From positions 2,480,001 through 2,544,000 of the forward strand of contig NZ_CP011530.1 in assembly GCF_001605725.1 (NCBI RefSeq): a DNA stretch of 64,000 nucleotides, written 5' to 3'. Both the position numbers and the translations under genes were made by a program. Below are positions 1 through 9,500 of this stretch, one piece after another (the stretch's first letter is position 1; each line of letters begins with the position of its first letter). The DNA comes from Mycobacteroides immunogenum (GTDB lineage Bacteria > Actinomycetota > Actinomycetes > Mycobacteriales > Mycobacteriaceae). Below the pieces are notes generated by a model, which worked only from the letters and a program-made list of their open reading frames with translations, was not told where the DNA came from and made no database searches.

Positions 1-204
1 GCCAAAACTCAGCGTGTAGATATCGCTGTCGGAGCGTATTCCTGGGTACCGGAACAGGTCCCAGGTTCCGCCGATGCGTTCGCGGCGCTCGACGATGCGG
101 AAACTGCGTCCGGCGGCGCTCAACCGGATGGCCGCATTGATGCCGGAGATTCCGGCACCCACGATGAGAACGTCTACGAGCTCGTCTCTCGACATATCCG
201 ACAT
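1..204 (-). CDS. flavin-containing monooxygenase (Baeyer-Villiger/EthA-like), N-terminal part only
   Basis: Partial gene whose first 68 codons lie in the window; the rest runs off the left edge. The N-terminus carries a Rossmann FAD-binding motif GAGISG (residues 16-21), an acidic strand end (IVERR) and the [11 protein letters not shown] segment (45-55) typical of Baeyer-Villiger and EthA-type FAD/NADPH monooxygenases. Such enzymes insert oxygen into ketones or oxidise heteroatoms; the substrate cannot be told from this fragment. The ATG at 204 is preceded by AGGAGC at good spacing; a second in-frame ATG lies three codons later. Confidence 0.8.
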   Translation of the reverse strand, partial: MSDMSRDELVDVLIVGAGISGINAAIRLSAAGRSFRIVERRERIGGTWDLFRYPGIRSDSDIYTLSFG

Positions 205-249
205 GATGCTCCTGATCGTCGTTGATGAGACAACATCTGATCCATCACG

Positions 250-1404
250 CTACCTCGTGAGGGGTGCCCGATAGCCCGAGAGTGCTTGCAAGACCGGTGC
301 GGCGGCTCGGGCTGCCATCACCGCGTATGCCTCTTCGGTCTGCATCGCGATGTCGCGCGGATCCCGGGAACCCTGCTCGATCCGGTCCCGCACGAAGGCG
401 AGTTCCACGACTTGCGCCGCGAAATTCTTCACCGCGGCAGCTCCAGGACCTCCGCTGATTCCTCTGGCCGTCGCAATAGCGTGTTTGCGTTCCTTGAGTG
501 ATCCGAGCCAGGTTGCCTCATTGGGGGTGATCAGCCCGGCTGCCACCATGCCCGGTAGCTTCGCGGCGACCACGCGCTGTTCCTTGCGCCGGCTCCGCAC
601 GCCGACCACGATCATCAGCACGAACATCGGCACCATCCACAACACGTACACGGCCAGGTAGCCCTTGAATCCGAGGAAGGAAGAGCCGTTCCATAGCCCG
701 TGCATGAGCACGGCGACCAGGTATCCAGCCGCGATGCAGAGAAGTTTCCCTGCGGCACTGCGTTGCCGCAGGGCGTAGTACACGCCGACGCCGGTCATGC
801 TCGTGAACAGCGAATGCGCGAACGGGCCGAGTCCGAGGCGGACTATCGCGGTCAGCACCGACTCGCCGAGGGTGTTGCCACTACCTATGTAGGCGATGTC
901 TTCGAGCCATGCGAATCCGGCGGCGGTGATGCCCGCGTACACCAGGCAATCGGTCAGTGAGTTGAGTTCAAGGCGGCGCCGACCCGTCAGCATCAGGAGC
1001 AGAAATGCGCCCTTGGCGGCCTCTTCGATGAAGGGCGCACGGATGGCGACCGACGCGAAGGACGTGCTGCCGTCCGGCGAGCCCAAGGCCACCTCAAGAA
1101 CGATCGAGACGATGACGGCGAGTGACGCGCCCCAGACAAACGCCAGTACAAGGAGCCGTGAGGGCTCGGGTTCCCAGCGATCCAGCCACAGATAACACAG
1201 CACCACGATCCCGATCGCGACGCTGGAGAGAACCAGCCCGATCATCGCGCCGACCGGATTGGACAGGAGCAGGCCCGCGATGATCAACCCCGTCACCAGG
1301 GCAAGGGCGATGATGACGCCGATCGGCGCGCCCACCTTCTTGATCCGCTGGCCGAATCCGGGCATGGGCGGCATAGGTGCGGGCGTGGGCGCGTAGGACA
1401 CCAC
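250..1404 (-). CDS. PrsW-family intramembrane metalloprotease
   Basis: Multi-pass membrane protein of about 384 residues. A short Pro-rich N-terminus is followed by roughly eight hydrophobic segments. The PrsW hallmarks are visible: EEAAK at about residue 125, FAWLED about 25 residues later, a conserved His (HSLFTS) at about 196 and HGLWN at about 234, which together form the putative metal/catalytic site. PrsW of Bacillus cleaves the anti-sigma factor RsiW; the target here is unknown. The C-terminal 100 residues are cytoplasmic and Ala-rich. It is divergent from rpsA. The start is uncertain: tandem GTG codons at 1404/1401 or ATG 1374 all precede the first membrane segment, and none has a clear ribosome-binding site. 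Confidence 0.8.
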   Translation of the reverse strand: MVSYAPTPAPMPPMPGFGQRIKKVGAPIGVIIALALVTGLIIAGLLLSNPVGAMIGLVLSSVAIGIVVLCYLWLDRWEPEPSRLLVLAFVWGASLAVIVSIVLEVALGSPDGSTSFASVAIRAPFIEEAAKGAFLLLMLTGRRRLELNSLTDCLVYAGITAAGFAWLEDIAYIGSGNTLGESVLTAIVRLGLGPFAHSLFTSMTGVGVYYALRQRSAAGKLLCIAAGYLVAVLMHGLWNGSSFLGFKGYLAVYVLWMVPMFVLMIVVGVRSRRKEQRVVAAKLPGMVAAGLITPNEATWLGSLKERKHAIATARGISGGPGAAAVKNFAAQVVELAFVRDRIEQGSRDPRDIAMQTEEAYAVMAARAAAPVLQALSGYRAPLTR

Positions 1405-1476
1405 CGAAGAGTAGCTGTGCGCCCACTGGCTGGTGTCGCGACGGCCCGTCGGCGTTGCCCGTCGGGGTGGCCGGGT

Positions 1477-1506
1477 TTGTGCTGGTGGAGGGCGGTCTAG
1501 TAAGGT
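1477..1506 (+). promoter_or_regulatory. candidate sigma-A promoter of rpsA
   Basis: TTGTGC (1477-1482), an 18-bp spacer and TAAGGT (1501-1506) fit a mycobacterial sigma-A promoter with the TAnnnT -10 form. It would give a 5' leader of about 100 nt before the rpsA ATG. Based on motif only. Confidence 0.35.
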
Positions 1507-1612
1507 GAACTGCATCTCTGCCGAATGTGCGGAGGTAAAAGCGCGTCCGCAGCTGAGGCTAGCTGCACCAGCATTGTCCCTACTACACAACCTGTCCGGA
1601 GCAACCCCACAC

Positions 1613-3058
1613 ATGCCAAGTCCCACCGTGACCTCGCCGCAAGTAGCCGTCAACGACATCGGCTCGGCCGAGGATTTTCTCGCCGCTATCGACAAGACGA
1701 TCAAGTACTTCAACGATGGCGACATCGTCGAAGGGACCATCGTCAAGGTCGACCGCGACGAAGTTCTTCTTGACATCGGTTACAAGACCGAAGGTGTCAT
1801 CCCGTCCCGCGAACTCTCGATCAAGCACGATGTCGACCCCAACGAGGTCGTTTCCGTGGGCGACGAGGTCGAGGCCCTGGTTCTCACCAAGGAAGACAAA
1901 GAAGGCCGCCTGATCCTGTCCAAGAAGCGCGCTCAGTACGAGCGGGCGTGGGGCACGATCGAGGAGCTCAAGGAGAAGGACGAGGCCGTCAAGGGCACCG
2001 TCATCGAGGTCGTCAAGGGCGGCCTGATCCTGGACATCGGTCTGCGCGGCTTCCTGCCCGCGTCGCTGGTCGAGATGCGTCGCGTCCGCGATCTGCAGCC
2101 GTACATCGGCAAGGAGATCGAAGCCAAGATCATCGAGCTCGACCGGAACCGCAACAATGTGGTGCTCTCGCGTCGCGCGTGGCTCGAGCAGACTCAAAGC
2201 GAAGTTCGCTCTGAGTTCCTCAACCAGCTCACCAAGGGCGCCATCCGCAAGGGTGTCGTGTCCTCGATCGTCAACTTCGGCGCCTTCGTCGATCTCGGAG
2301 GGGTTGACGGCCTGGTTCACGTGTCCGAGCTGTCCTGGAAGCACATCGACCACCCGTCCGAGGTTGTTCAGGTGGGCGACGAGGTCACCGTCGAGGTTCT
2401 CGACGTCGACATGGACCGCGAGCGGGTTTCGTTGTCGCTCAAGGCAACCCAGGAAGATCCGTGGCGTCACTTCGCGCGCACGCACGCCATCGGCCAGATC
2501 GTGCCCGGCAAGGTCACGAAGCTCGTTCCGTTCGGTGCGTTCGTCCGCGTCGAGGAAGGCATCGAGGGCCTGGTGCACATCTCCGAGCTCTCGGAGCGCC
2601 ACGTCGAGGTGCCGGACCAGGTTGTGGGTGTCGGCGACGACGCGATGGTCAAGGTCATCGACATCGACCTGGAGCGTCGCCGGATCTCGCTGAGCCTCAA
2701 GCAGGCCAACGAGGACTACACCGAGGAATTCGATCCCTCGAAGTACGGTATGGCCGACAGCTACGACGAGGCCGGGAACTACATCTTCCCGGAGGGCTTC
2801 GACGCCGAGACCAACGAGTGGCTCGAGGGCTTCGACAAGCAGCGTGAAGAGTGGGAGGCCCGGTACGCCGAGGCCGAGCGCCGTCACAAGATGCACACCG
2901 TCCAGATGGAGAAGTCTGCGGCAGCTGCCGAGGCAGAGGCCGCGGCCGCGTCCACGAGCAGCTCCTCGCGTTCCGACGATTCGGGTTCGCAGGGTGGTTC
3001 GCTCGCCAACGACGAGCAGCTCGCCGCTTTGCGCGAGAAGCTGGCGGGCAACGCCTAA
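1613..3058 (+). CDS. rpsA: 30S ribosomal protein S1
   Basis: 481 residues, the same size as M. tuberculosis RpsA. Four S1 (OB-fold) RNA-binding repeats are visible at about residues 34-105, 122-190, 206-276 and 293-363; the last two are canonical (VNFGAFVDLGGVDGLVHVSEL and VPFGAFVRVEEGIEGLVHISEL types). An acidic/Ala-rich tail follows. S1 binds mRNA on the 30S subunit during initiation; in M. tuberculosis it was proposed as a pyrazinoic acid target, which is debated. The start at ATG 1613 (MPSPTVTSPQ) matches the family N-terminus, although the frame is open further upstream. It is followed directly by a strong intrinsic terminator. Confidence 0.97.
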   Translation: MPSPTVTSPQVAVNDIGSAEDFLAAIDKTIKYFNDGDIVEGTIVKVDRDEVLLDIGYKTEGVIPSRELSIKHDVDPNEVVSVGDEVEALVLTKEDKEGRLILSKKRAQYERAWGTIEELKEKDEAVKGTVIEVVKGGLILDIGLRGFLPASLVEMRRVRDLQPYIGKEIEAKIIELDRNRNNVVLSRRAWLEQTQSEVRSEFLNQLTKGAIRKGVVSSIVNFGAFVDLGGVDGLVHVSELSWKHIDHPSEVVQVGDEVTVEVLDVDMDRERVSLSLKATQEDPWRHFARTHAIGQIVPGKVTKLVPFGAFVRVEEGIEGLVHISELSERHVEVPDQVVGVGDDAMVKVIDIDLERRRISLSLKQANEDYTEEFDPSKYGMADSYDEAGNYIFPEGFDAETNEWLEGFDKQREEWEARYAEAERRHKMHTVQMEKSAAAAEAEAAAASTSSSSRSDDSGSQGGSLANDEQLAALREKLAGNA

Positions 3059-3070
3059 GCACGTGTTCTC

Positions 3071-3109
3071 AAAAGAAGGCCCCGGTCATAGCGACCGGGG
3101 CCTTCTTTT
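3071..3109 (+). terminator. intrinsic terminator of rpsA
   Basis: A 17-bp perfect stem (3071-3087 with 3093-3109) around a 5-nt loop begins 12 nt after the rpsA stop codon. The distal arm ends in CTTCTTTT. It separates rpsA from coaE. Confidence 0.9.
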
Positions 3110-3199
3110 GTTCGCCTGGCCGGCCGCAATATCGGGAGACGACGAGAGGGCAACGCCCCCAACGCATAGCCGAGGCTTCGGGGGTGACAGACTGCGGGC

Positions 3200-4387
3200 A
3201 TGTTGCGTATTGGGCTAACCGGGGGAATCGGCGCGGGAAAGTCCACGGTGTCGCGGACTCTCGCCGAATGCGGGGCCTTCATCGTGGACAGCGATGTGAT
3301 CGCGCGCGAGGTGGTGGAACCCGGCACCCCCGGCCTGGCGGCATTGGTCGAAGCTTTCGGAGAATCGATCCTGCACCCCGATGGCGCGTTGGACAGGCCC
3401 GCACTGGCGGCGATCGCATTTCAGGACGACGCGCACCGTGCCACCCTCAATGCGATCGTGCATCCGCTGGTCGGGGCGCGCCGGGCCGAATTGATGGCCA
3501 CCGCAGGCGAGGATGCCATTGTGGTGGAAGATATCCCGCTACTGACCGAGAACTCGCTCGCGGCGTTCTACCACCTGGTGCTGGTGGTTCACGCGGACGT
3601 CGAAACCCGGGTGGCACGGCTTGCCGCGCATCGCGGAATGAATGAGCAGGATGCTCGCGCACGCGTTGCGGCGCAGGCCTCCGACGAACAGCGACGCGCC
3701 ATTGCCGATGTGTGGCTGGACAATTCAGGTGATACCGAGGTGCTCGCGCAGACTGTTCGTGACCTCTGGGCCGAACGGCTGCTGCCCTACGCGCACAATC
3801 TGCGCACCCGTCAACGCGCACCCTGGGAGCCCGAGCTGGTGCCCGCGGATCCGACGTGGCCGGTGCAGGCGCAACGCGTCATCAACAGGCTTGCGGTGGC
3901 GTGCGGCTCCAAGGCGCTGCGGATCGACCATATCGGCTCCACCGCCGTAGCCGGGCTCGACGCCAAGGATGTCATCGATGTTCAGGTGACCGTTGAATCT
4001 CTCGACGTGGCGGACGCACTGGCGGATCCTCTGGCCGCAATCGGGCTGCCGCCGATACCGGGTATCACCGCGGACGATCCCCATGATGCCGATATCGCTA
4101 GGTGGGGCAAGCGCATTCACGCCGCCGCGGATCCGGGACGTGCTGTGCTGGTGCATCTGCGGGTGGAGGGGTGGCCGGGGCAGCGGTTCGCATTGATCTT
4201 CCGGGATTGGCTGCGATCCGATCAGCAGGTGCGCGCAGAGTACCTCGCCGTCAAACAAGCCGCCGCGCGCGCGGCGGCGGCGGCCGACGGCGATCCCGGC
4301 GCCTACGTCGATGCGAAGGAACCCTGGTTCGCGCAGGCATACCCCAGAGCGTTGGCGTGGGCCGAGCAATCAGGGTGGACACCCTAG
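3200..4387 (+). CDS. coaE: dephospho-CoA kinase fused to a GrpB (UPF0157) domain
   Basis: 395 residues. The N-terminal half is dephospho-CoA kinase, the last step of coenzyme A synthesis (ATP plus dephospho-CoA), with a P-loop GGIGAGKST at residues 8-16 and the DVIAREVV and ERRR-type lid region. From about residue 205 a GrpB/UPF0157 domain follows ([20 protein letters not shown], a nucleotidyltransferase-like fold). The same two-domain build is known for mycobacterial CoaE, where the C-terminal domain aids folding. ATG 3200 begins directly with the Rossmann strand MLRIGLTGG. Confidence 0.95.
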   Translation: MLRIGLTGGIGAGKSTVSRTLAECGAFIVDSDVIAREVVEPGTPGLAALVEAFGESILHPDGALDRPALAAIAFQDDAHRATLNAIVHPLVGARRAELMATAGEDAIVVEDIPLLTENSLAAFYHLVLVVHADVETRVARLAAHRGMNEQDARARVAAQASDEQRRAIADVWLDNSGDTEVLAQTVRDLWAERLLPYAHNLRTRQRAPWEPELVPADPTWPVQAQRVINRLAVACGSKALRIDHIGSTAVAGLDAKDVIDVQVTVESLDVADALADPLAAIGLPPIPGITADDPHDADIARWGKRIHAAADPGRAVLVHLRVEGWPGQRFALIFRDWLRSDQQVRAEYLAVKQAAARAAAAADGDPGAYVDAKEPWFAQAYPRALAWAEQSGWTP

Positions 4388-4398
4388 AACGCGTCGAC

Positions 4399-5103
4399 TC
4401 AGTGTTTCTGCTCGACGATGCCGACACAGGTAGCGGTCAAAAGCCTGGTCAGCGCGGGTTCGAAGTCCAGACTCCAGTCCGCGGGGACACCCGGCTCGCT
4501 GCGATAGTCGTGTTCAAGCCCCTCGGGGGGATGCGCGATCTGCCACAGCATCGCGGCAAGTGAGAACCCGGCGACCAAGATGTCCAGCGAGCCCTTGCGC
4601 CCGATCTGCGGCAGGACGCGTTCGATCGACTCGGCGATCGACATGACGGCCACGTTACTGATCTGCTTGACCTCGGCGACGCGTTCCACATCGACCTCGT
4701 GCTCCAGATGCAGATGCTGGTTGGCCAGCAGATCGCAGAACAAGGGATCCTCGACGAGTCCGTGTACCAGCGACTCGGCCACGCGGGCGGGGGAGTCGGG
4801 GCCAGGTTCGGCAAGCGCCGCGCATACTGTCGCAGACCACCGGGTCCAGCCTTCGGCGGCCAGATGCAACAGCACTTCCTTATGGGAGCTGAAGTACCGC
4901 CGAACGGCGGAGTAATGCACCCCAGCGCGATTGGCGACGGCCGTCAGAGTCACCGAGGTGACGCCGGATTCCACCGCCAGCGACCGTGCAGCTTCCACGA
5001 TTGCTGCGGCCCGCTGACGTTTCTTTTCGTCAGTTCGGGCGCGTTGGAATGTCAGTTGCGCCACTTGCCGAGGATAACGCACGGCGTGTGATTTGCGAGG
5101 CAA
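4399..5103 (-). CDS. TetR-family repressor of the adjacent MmpS-MmpL pump (MAB_2299c-like)
   Basis: About 234 residues from a TTG at 5103; GTG codons at 5082 and 5064 are shorter alternatives. The TetR helix-turn-helix is clear (AAAIVEAARSLAVESG, then VTLTAVANRAGVHYSAVRRYF). The C-terminal ligand domain is helical. It is divergent from mmpS-mmpL, an arrangement known in M. abscessus, where loss of the TetR MAB_2299c derepresses a neighbouring MmpS-MmpL pair and raises clofazimine and bedaquiline resistance; identity with that gene is inferred from organisation. Palindromes rich in TGCGTTA half-sites lie in and before its 5' end, suggesting autoregulation. Confidence 0.85.
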   Translation of the reverse strand: MPRKSHAVRYPRQVAQLTFQRARTDEKKRQRAAAIVEAARSLAVESGVTSVTLTAVANRAGVHYSAVRRYFSSHKEVLLHLAAEGWTRWSATVCAALAEPGPDSPARVAESLVHGLVEDPLFCDLLANQHLHLEHEVDVERVAEVKQISNVAVMSIAESIERVLPQIGRKGSLDILVAGFSLAAMLWQIAHPPEGLEHDYRSEPGVPADWSLDFEPALTRLLTATCVGIVEQKH

Positions 5104-5152
5104 CGAACCACCCGGTAGCGTGCGTTACGCACGTGGTATGCGTTAAAAACGC
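5093..5152. promoter_or_regulatory. divergent promoter with TetR operator palindromes
   Basis: A perfect 7-1-7 palindrome CGTGCGTtACGCACG occupies 5119-5133. It overlaps the -10 of a plus-strand promoter candidate, TTGCGA (5093-5098), 17 bp, TAGCGT (5116-5121). A second palindrome GCGTTaaaAACGC lies at 5140-5152. The half-site TGCGTTA occurs at 5121 and 5139, and its inverse TAACGCA at 5075-5081, inside the 5' end of the repressor gene. This is the expected place for binding of the divergent TetR. Confidence 0.6.
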
Positions 5153-5321
5153 CTGATGAAACGCGCTGGAAGGGAGCCAACTGTTCCGACCTTAGGCATG
5201 GTTTACTTCGGGAAACGTCTGGGCGCCGTGCCCAGGACGGCGCAGGCTCGAAGCGACCAGCACGCAGCGATCGCTGCGGCGCCCTATCGGGTGGGCGGAC
5301 GGTGCGGAATCCGATCGGTAG

Positions 5322-5351
5322 TTGAGCCAGGTTCGAGCAGGCATGTGTTAT
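5322..5351 (+). promoter_or_regulatory. second candidate promoter close to mmpS (first copy)
   Basis: TTGAGC (5322-5327), an 18-bp spacer and TGTTAT (5346-5351) lie about 31 nt before the proposed mmpS start. This is an alternative or additional promoter to the operator-linked one further upstream. Motif only. Confidence 0.3.
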
Positions 5352-5388
5352 CGGCTTGCGAAACGCCAACGGGTGAAGGGGTTTTACG

Positions 5389-5823
5389 ATTCTCAGCGTT
5401 CTGAAGCGGGCTTGGATCCCGGTGGTGATGGTCCTCGTCCTGGTCATCGCGGGCTTCGCGGTCTGGCGGATTCGTGGCATCTTCGGCTCGCATCAGCTGC
5501 CCACCTACGCCGGCAGCATGACCGACGACAAAAACAACTCCAAGCCCAAGCACGTGCTCTACGAAATCTTCGGCCCTCCCGGCACCATTGCCGACATCAA
5601 CTACATCGACAAGGAAGGTGAACCGCATCAGATCAATGGTGCGGTCCTGCCCTGGTCGATCGAGATCATTACGACCGCGCCGTCGATGACGGGCAACATC
5701 CTGGCCCAGACCCGCAACGCCGACGGGCTGGGTTGCCGTATCACGGCCAACGATGAGAAAAAAGATGAAAGGTATACCAACGAGGTGAGCGCCTACGTCT
5801 ACTGCTTTGTGAAGTCCGCATGA
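5389..5823 (+). CDS. mmpS: MmpS-family accessory protein, first copy
   Basis: 144 residues from the proposed ATT start at 5389. One transmembrane helix (about residues 8-26) is followed by WRIRGIFGS and an extracytoplasmic MmpS domain with [16 protein letters not shown] and the C-terminal YCFVKSA typical of MmpS4/MmpS5. MmpS proteins work with the co-encoded MmpL transporter. After the in-frame stop at 5374 the first ATG/GTG/TTG is the GTG at 5422, which would remove the basic N-terminus ([10 protein letters not shown]). ATT 5389 sits 7 nt after GAAGGGG and aligns with the second mmpS copy. The stop overlaps the mmpL start (ATGA). Confidence 0.88.
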   Translation: MLSVLKRAWIPVVMVLVLVIAGFAVWRIRGIFGSHQLPTYAGSMTDDKNNSKPKHVLYEIFGPPGTIADINYIDKEGEPHQINGAVLPWSIEIITTAPSMTGNILAQTRNADGLGCRITANDEKKDERYTNEVSAYVYCFVKSA

Positions 5824-8774
5824 GCGGGTCACACCCAGGACGTTCGGCAGCGGAGCCTACCTTTTTGGCCAAGTGGATTCGCCGGTTGTCGATTCCCATT
5901 GTCATCGCCTGGCTGGCCATCGTCTTCGCCCTGAACACCTTTGTTCCGCAATTGGAGCAGGTGGGCAAGGAACACACCGTTTCGCTGAGCCCGCAGAGTG
6001 CGCCGTCGATGCAGGCGATGAAGCACATGGGCAAGATGTTCAAGGAGTCCGACTCCGACAGCGTCGTCATGATCGTGCTCGAAGGGCAGGAGCGGCTCGG
6101 CCCCGGCTCGCACAAGTTCTACGACGAGATGGTCGGGCGGCTGCGTGCCGACACCAAACACGTTCAGCACGTTCAGGATTTCTGGGGTGATCCGCTCACC
6201 GAGGCCGGGGCGCAAAGCACCGACGGCAAGGCCACCTACGTCCAGGTGAACCTGGCCGGAAACATGGGTGAGACGCTGTCCAACGAGTCGACCGAGGCAG
6301 CTCGTAACATCGTCAAACAACTTGAGGCCGATTGGACCAAGGACGGCACCAAGCTGCCCGACGGACTCACGGTGTACGTCACCGGCCCGGGTGCCCTGCA
6401 GACCGACATGAACCACGCCGGTGACGGCAGCCTCCAGCTCATCACGGGACTGACCTTCCTCGTCATCGTGGTGATGCTGCTGTTCTTCTATCGATCGATC
6501 TTCACCGTGATCATGGTGTTCATGCTGGTCGGTATCCAGCTGAGCGCGGCGCGCGGCGTGATCGCGTTCCTCGGCAACACCGAAATCATCGGGTTGTCCA
6601 CCTTCGCGGTGAACCTGCTGGTGATGCTCTCCATCGCCGCGGGTACCGACTACGCCATCTTCCTGATCGGTCGTTATCAGGAAGCCCGCGCGATGGGCGC
6701 CGACAAGGATGCGGCGTACTACGAGATGTTCCACGGCACCGCGCACGTGATTCTCGGTTCGGGTATGACCATCGCCGGCGCCATGTACTGCCTGAGCTTC
6801 ACCCGCATGCCCTACTTCCAGACCCTGGGCGTGCCCTGCTCGGTAGGCTTGCTTGTCGGCGTGCTCGTATCGCTCACGCTGGGTCCGGCCTTGATCACCA
6901 TCGGTAGCCGCTTCGGACTCTTCGAACCCAAGCGCGCCATGCGTATTCGCACCTGGCGCAAGATCGGGACGACGATCGTGCGCTGGCCGGGCCCGGTCCT
7001 GGCGGCCGCCATGTCCATCGCGATCATCGGTCTGGCCGCATTGCCCGGCTACAAGACCAGCTACGACGACAAGAAGTACATTCCCAAGGACATTCCCGCC
7101 AACGCGGGCTTCCAGGCTGCCGACCGGCACTTCTCCCAGGCCCGGATGAATCCGGAGATGCTCCTCATCGAGTCCGATCACGATATGCGCAACTCGGCGG
7201 ACTTCCTGGTGATCGACAAGGTCGCCAAGGCCGTTTTCCGGGTGCCGGGAATCGCTCGGGTGCAAGCGATTACGCGTCCGCAGGGGACACCGATCGAGCA
7301 CAGCTCCATCCCGTTCCTCATCAGCATGCAAAGCGTGGGCCAGCTGCAGAACATGAAGCTGATGAAGGACCGCATGGCCGATATGAAGGTCCAGGCCGAC
7401 AAGATGGGCGAAAACGTCGTCATCATGAAGCGGACCCTGGCCAATATGACCACCATGGCGGGCATTACCCACTCACTGGTCGGCGATATGCACACGCTGC
7501 AGGGCACCATCCACGAGATGCGGGACAGCATCTCGAACTTCGATGACTGGTTCCGGCCGATTCGCAACTACCTGTACTGGGAGAAGCACTGCTTCGACAT
7601 CCCGATGTGCTGGGCCATCCGGTCGATCTTCGATGTACTCGACAAGATCGATGAGATGACCGAAACCATGGACGGCATGGTCGTCAACATGGAGCGGATG
7701 GATCAGTTGATGCCCAAGATGGTGTCGGACATGTCGGCGATGGTTCCGATCATGGAAGACATGCAGCAGATGATGCTGACGCAGCACAGCACCATGTCTG
7801 GCTTCTACAACCAAATGGACGAGATGAGCCAGAACTCGACCGCCATGGGTAAGGCGTTCGATGCGGCCAAGAACGACGACTCCTTCTATCTGCCTCCCGA
7901 GATCTTCGACAACGCGGACTTCAAACGAGGGATGAAATCGTTCCTCTCGCCGGACGGCAAGGCAGTCCGGATGATCATCTCGCACCGCGGCGATCCCGCG
8001 ACACCCGAAGGCCTTTCGCATGTCGAGCCGATCAAGCAGGCCGCGATCGAGGCCGTCAAGGGCACGCCCCTCGAGGACGCCAAGATCGAATTGGGTGGTA
8101 CCGCCGCAGTCTTCAAGGACATGTCCGACGGCGCCAGGTACGACCTGATGATCGCGGGCATCTCCGCACTGTGCCTGATCTTCCTGATCATGCTGCTGAT
8201 CACCCGAAGCTTCGTGGCCTCGCTGGTGATCGTGGGTACCGTCGCGCTGTCCCTCGGCGCCTCATTCGGTTTGTCGGTCATCATCTGGCAGTACATCCTC
8301 GGTATCGAATTGCACTGGCTTGTCATGCAGATGGCGATCATCGTGCTGCTGGCTGTGGGCTCCGACTACAACCTGTTGTTGGTATCGCGCCTCAAGGAGG
8401 AGCTACACGGCGGGCTGAAGACCGGCATCATCCGGTCGATGGGCGGTACCGGCAGCGTGGTGACCTCGGCGGGTCTGGTCTTCGCATTCACCATGGCCGT
8501 GATGGTGGTCAGCGATCTGCGCATCATCGGCCAGGTGGGTACGACGATCGCGCTGGGTCTGCTCTTCGACACGCTGATCGTCCGGTCTTTCATGACACCG
8601 GCCGTGGCGACACTGCTGGGACGTTGGTTCTGGTGGCCGCTGAATGTGCGCACCCGGCCGTTGCCCCCGCCCCGGACGCCCGAGGGCGCGGAGCCCGCAC
8701 CGTCGCCGGTGCCGGCCGGGCCGGCCCATGGCGATGACCCCATTACGACGGAGTTCCCCCGACCTTCTGTGTAA
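5820..8774 (+). CDS. mmpL: MmpL-family RND transporter, first copy (MmpL4/5 type)
   Basis: 984 residues with about 12 transmembrane helices in the RND layout: TM1, a periplasmic loop, TM2-6, a long second periplasmic region, then TM7-12. Asp-Tyr pairs of the proton relay are visible at D277-Y278 ([11 protein letters not shown]) and D849-Y850 ([11 protein letters not shown]). The second periplasmic region contains a Met-rich coiled coil (about residues 505-690) with a CFDIPMC cysteine pair, as in MmpL4/MmpL5. It likely exports lipids or siderophores and effluxes drugs with MmpS. It is translationally coupled to mmpS by ATGA. The C-terminus is Pro-rich and ends TTEFPRPSV. The TetR-linked pump of M. 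abscessus is the best comparison. Confidence 0.93.
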   Translation: MSGSHPGRSAAEPTFLAKWIRRLSIPIVIAWLAIVFALNTFVPQLEQVGKEHTVSLSPQSAPSMQAMKHMGKMFKESDSDSVVMIVLEGQERLGPGSHKFYDEMVGRLRADTKHVQHVQDFWGDPLTEAGAQSTDGKATYVQVNLAGNMGETLSNESTEAARNIVKQLEADWTKDGTKLPDGLTVYVTGPGALQTDMNHAGDGSLQLITGLTFLVIVVMLLFFYRSIFTVIMVFMLVGIQLSAARGVIAFLGNTEIIGLSTFAVNLLVMLSIAAGTDYAIFLIGRYQEARAMGADKDAAYYEMFHGTAHVILGSGMTIAGAMYCLSFTRMPYFQTLGVPCSVGLLVGVLVSLTLGPALITIGSRFGLFEPKRAMRIRTWRKIGTTIVRWPGPVLAAAMSIAIIGLAALPGYKTSYDDKKYIPKDIPANAGFQAADRHFSQARMNPEMLLIESDHDMRNSADFLVIDKVAKAVFRVPGIARVQAITRPQGTPIEHSSIPFLISMQSVGQLQNMKLMKDRMADMKVQADKMGENVVIMKRTLANMTTMAGITHSLVGDMHTLQGTIHEMRDSISNFDDWFRPIRNYLYWEKHCFDIPMCWAIRSIFDVLDKIDEMTETMDGMVVNMERMDQLMPKMVSDMSAMVPIMEDMQQMMLTQHSTMSGFYNQMDEMSQNSTAMGKAFDAAKNDDSFYLPPEIFDNADFKRGMKSFLSPDGKAVRMIISHRGDPATPEGLSHVEPIKQAAIEAVKGTPLEDAKIELGGTAAVFKDMSDGARYDLMIAGISALCLIFLIMLLITRSFVASLVIVGTVALSLGASFGLSVIIWQYILGIELHWLVMQMAIIVLLAVGSDYNLLLVSRLKEELHGGLKTGIIRSMGGTGSVVTSAGLVFAFTMAVMVVSDLRIIGQVGTTIALGLLFDTLIVRSFMTPAVATLLGRWFWWPLNVRTRPLPPPRTPEGAEPAPSPVPAGPAHGDDPITTEFPRPSV

Positions 8775-9500
8775 CTTCCTCCGGCGTCCAGCTGGCGTCT
8801 GCTGATTTACCGTCGGAAAACGGGTACGGGACCGGCGGTGGGCTCAAAGTGTTTGCTGGTTACCTAGCTGTCGAATGCGCGCGCCTGTCTCTATGGGCCC
8901 TGCGTAGACACGCGCGGCTATTCGTGACGAACGACACGCCCGGCGCGAAAATTGGCCGCCGGTCACGTTTCGCTCGACGCCGCCCGCACCGTCCATGGCT
9001 ACTCCGCGCGTCGCGGTGGGACCCGATCGTCACCCCCGGAATTAGCGGCCGCAAACACTGGGTAGGTCCATTAGCTGGTGTGATTCTCGGACCAGTCACC
9101 AATGTTGATGTGCAAGCTGGTGCTTTCGTTACATGCAGGAAAAGAAGCGGGGAATACATCTGTGTCACCGGTTGTTGACATCTGCTTGTAGCTAACTAGG
9201 CTATTGCGAGTGCTCAGGGGAGCGAACTGGCAAGTTGTGAGTCATGACACATGTACAGTTCCCTGACAAACGTATGTAGTATCCCTTACGAATTACTGAG
9301 AAATCGGCATGATCGGAGCCTTGTGGGATGAACCGGCGATGTGAATGGACACCCCGAACGCCTGCAGACTCCGCAAAAACAACACGGTGCCGTACTGGCC
9401 GGTAACAATTTGCGCGCGAATAGCGCCCATGCGTAGCCGTAAGCGGTGAGCAGTATCGAGTTATTGGCCCCCGGGCCACACGGGTGAAGGGGATTGGACG
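8775..9500. other. 726-bp intergenic region between the two mmpS-mmpL pairs
   Basis: No convincing coding sequence. It holds a promoter candidate at 9175-9202 and the conserved ribosome-binding segment at 9480-9492. I see no copy of the TGCGTTA half-site found near the repressor, so this pair may not answer to the same TetR. No clear terminator was found after the first mmpL. Confidence 0.5.
9175..9202 (+). promoter_or_regulatory. candidate promoter of the second mmpS-mmpL pair
   Basis: A consensus TTGACA (9175-9180), a 16-bp spacer and TAGGCT (9197-9202) lie about 300 nt before the second mmpS. This is the best -35 box in the gap and would leave a long leader. Confidence 0.4.

Noticed and set aside
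1583..2896. 437-codon open frame antisense to rpsA
   Set aside because: Mirror of the rpsA codon pattern in high-GC DNA; no ribosome-binding site and the plus-strand gene is certain.
5829..7472. 547-codon open frame antisense to the first mmpL
   Set aside because: His/Asp-rich low-complexity translation typical of the antisense of Met/Val-rich GC codons; not a protein family.
8849..9178. 109-codon open frame in the gap between the mmpS-mmpL pairs
   Set aside because: No ribosome-binding site, composition unlike a protein, and no recognisable family.
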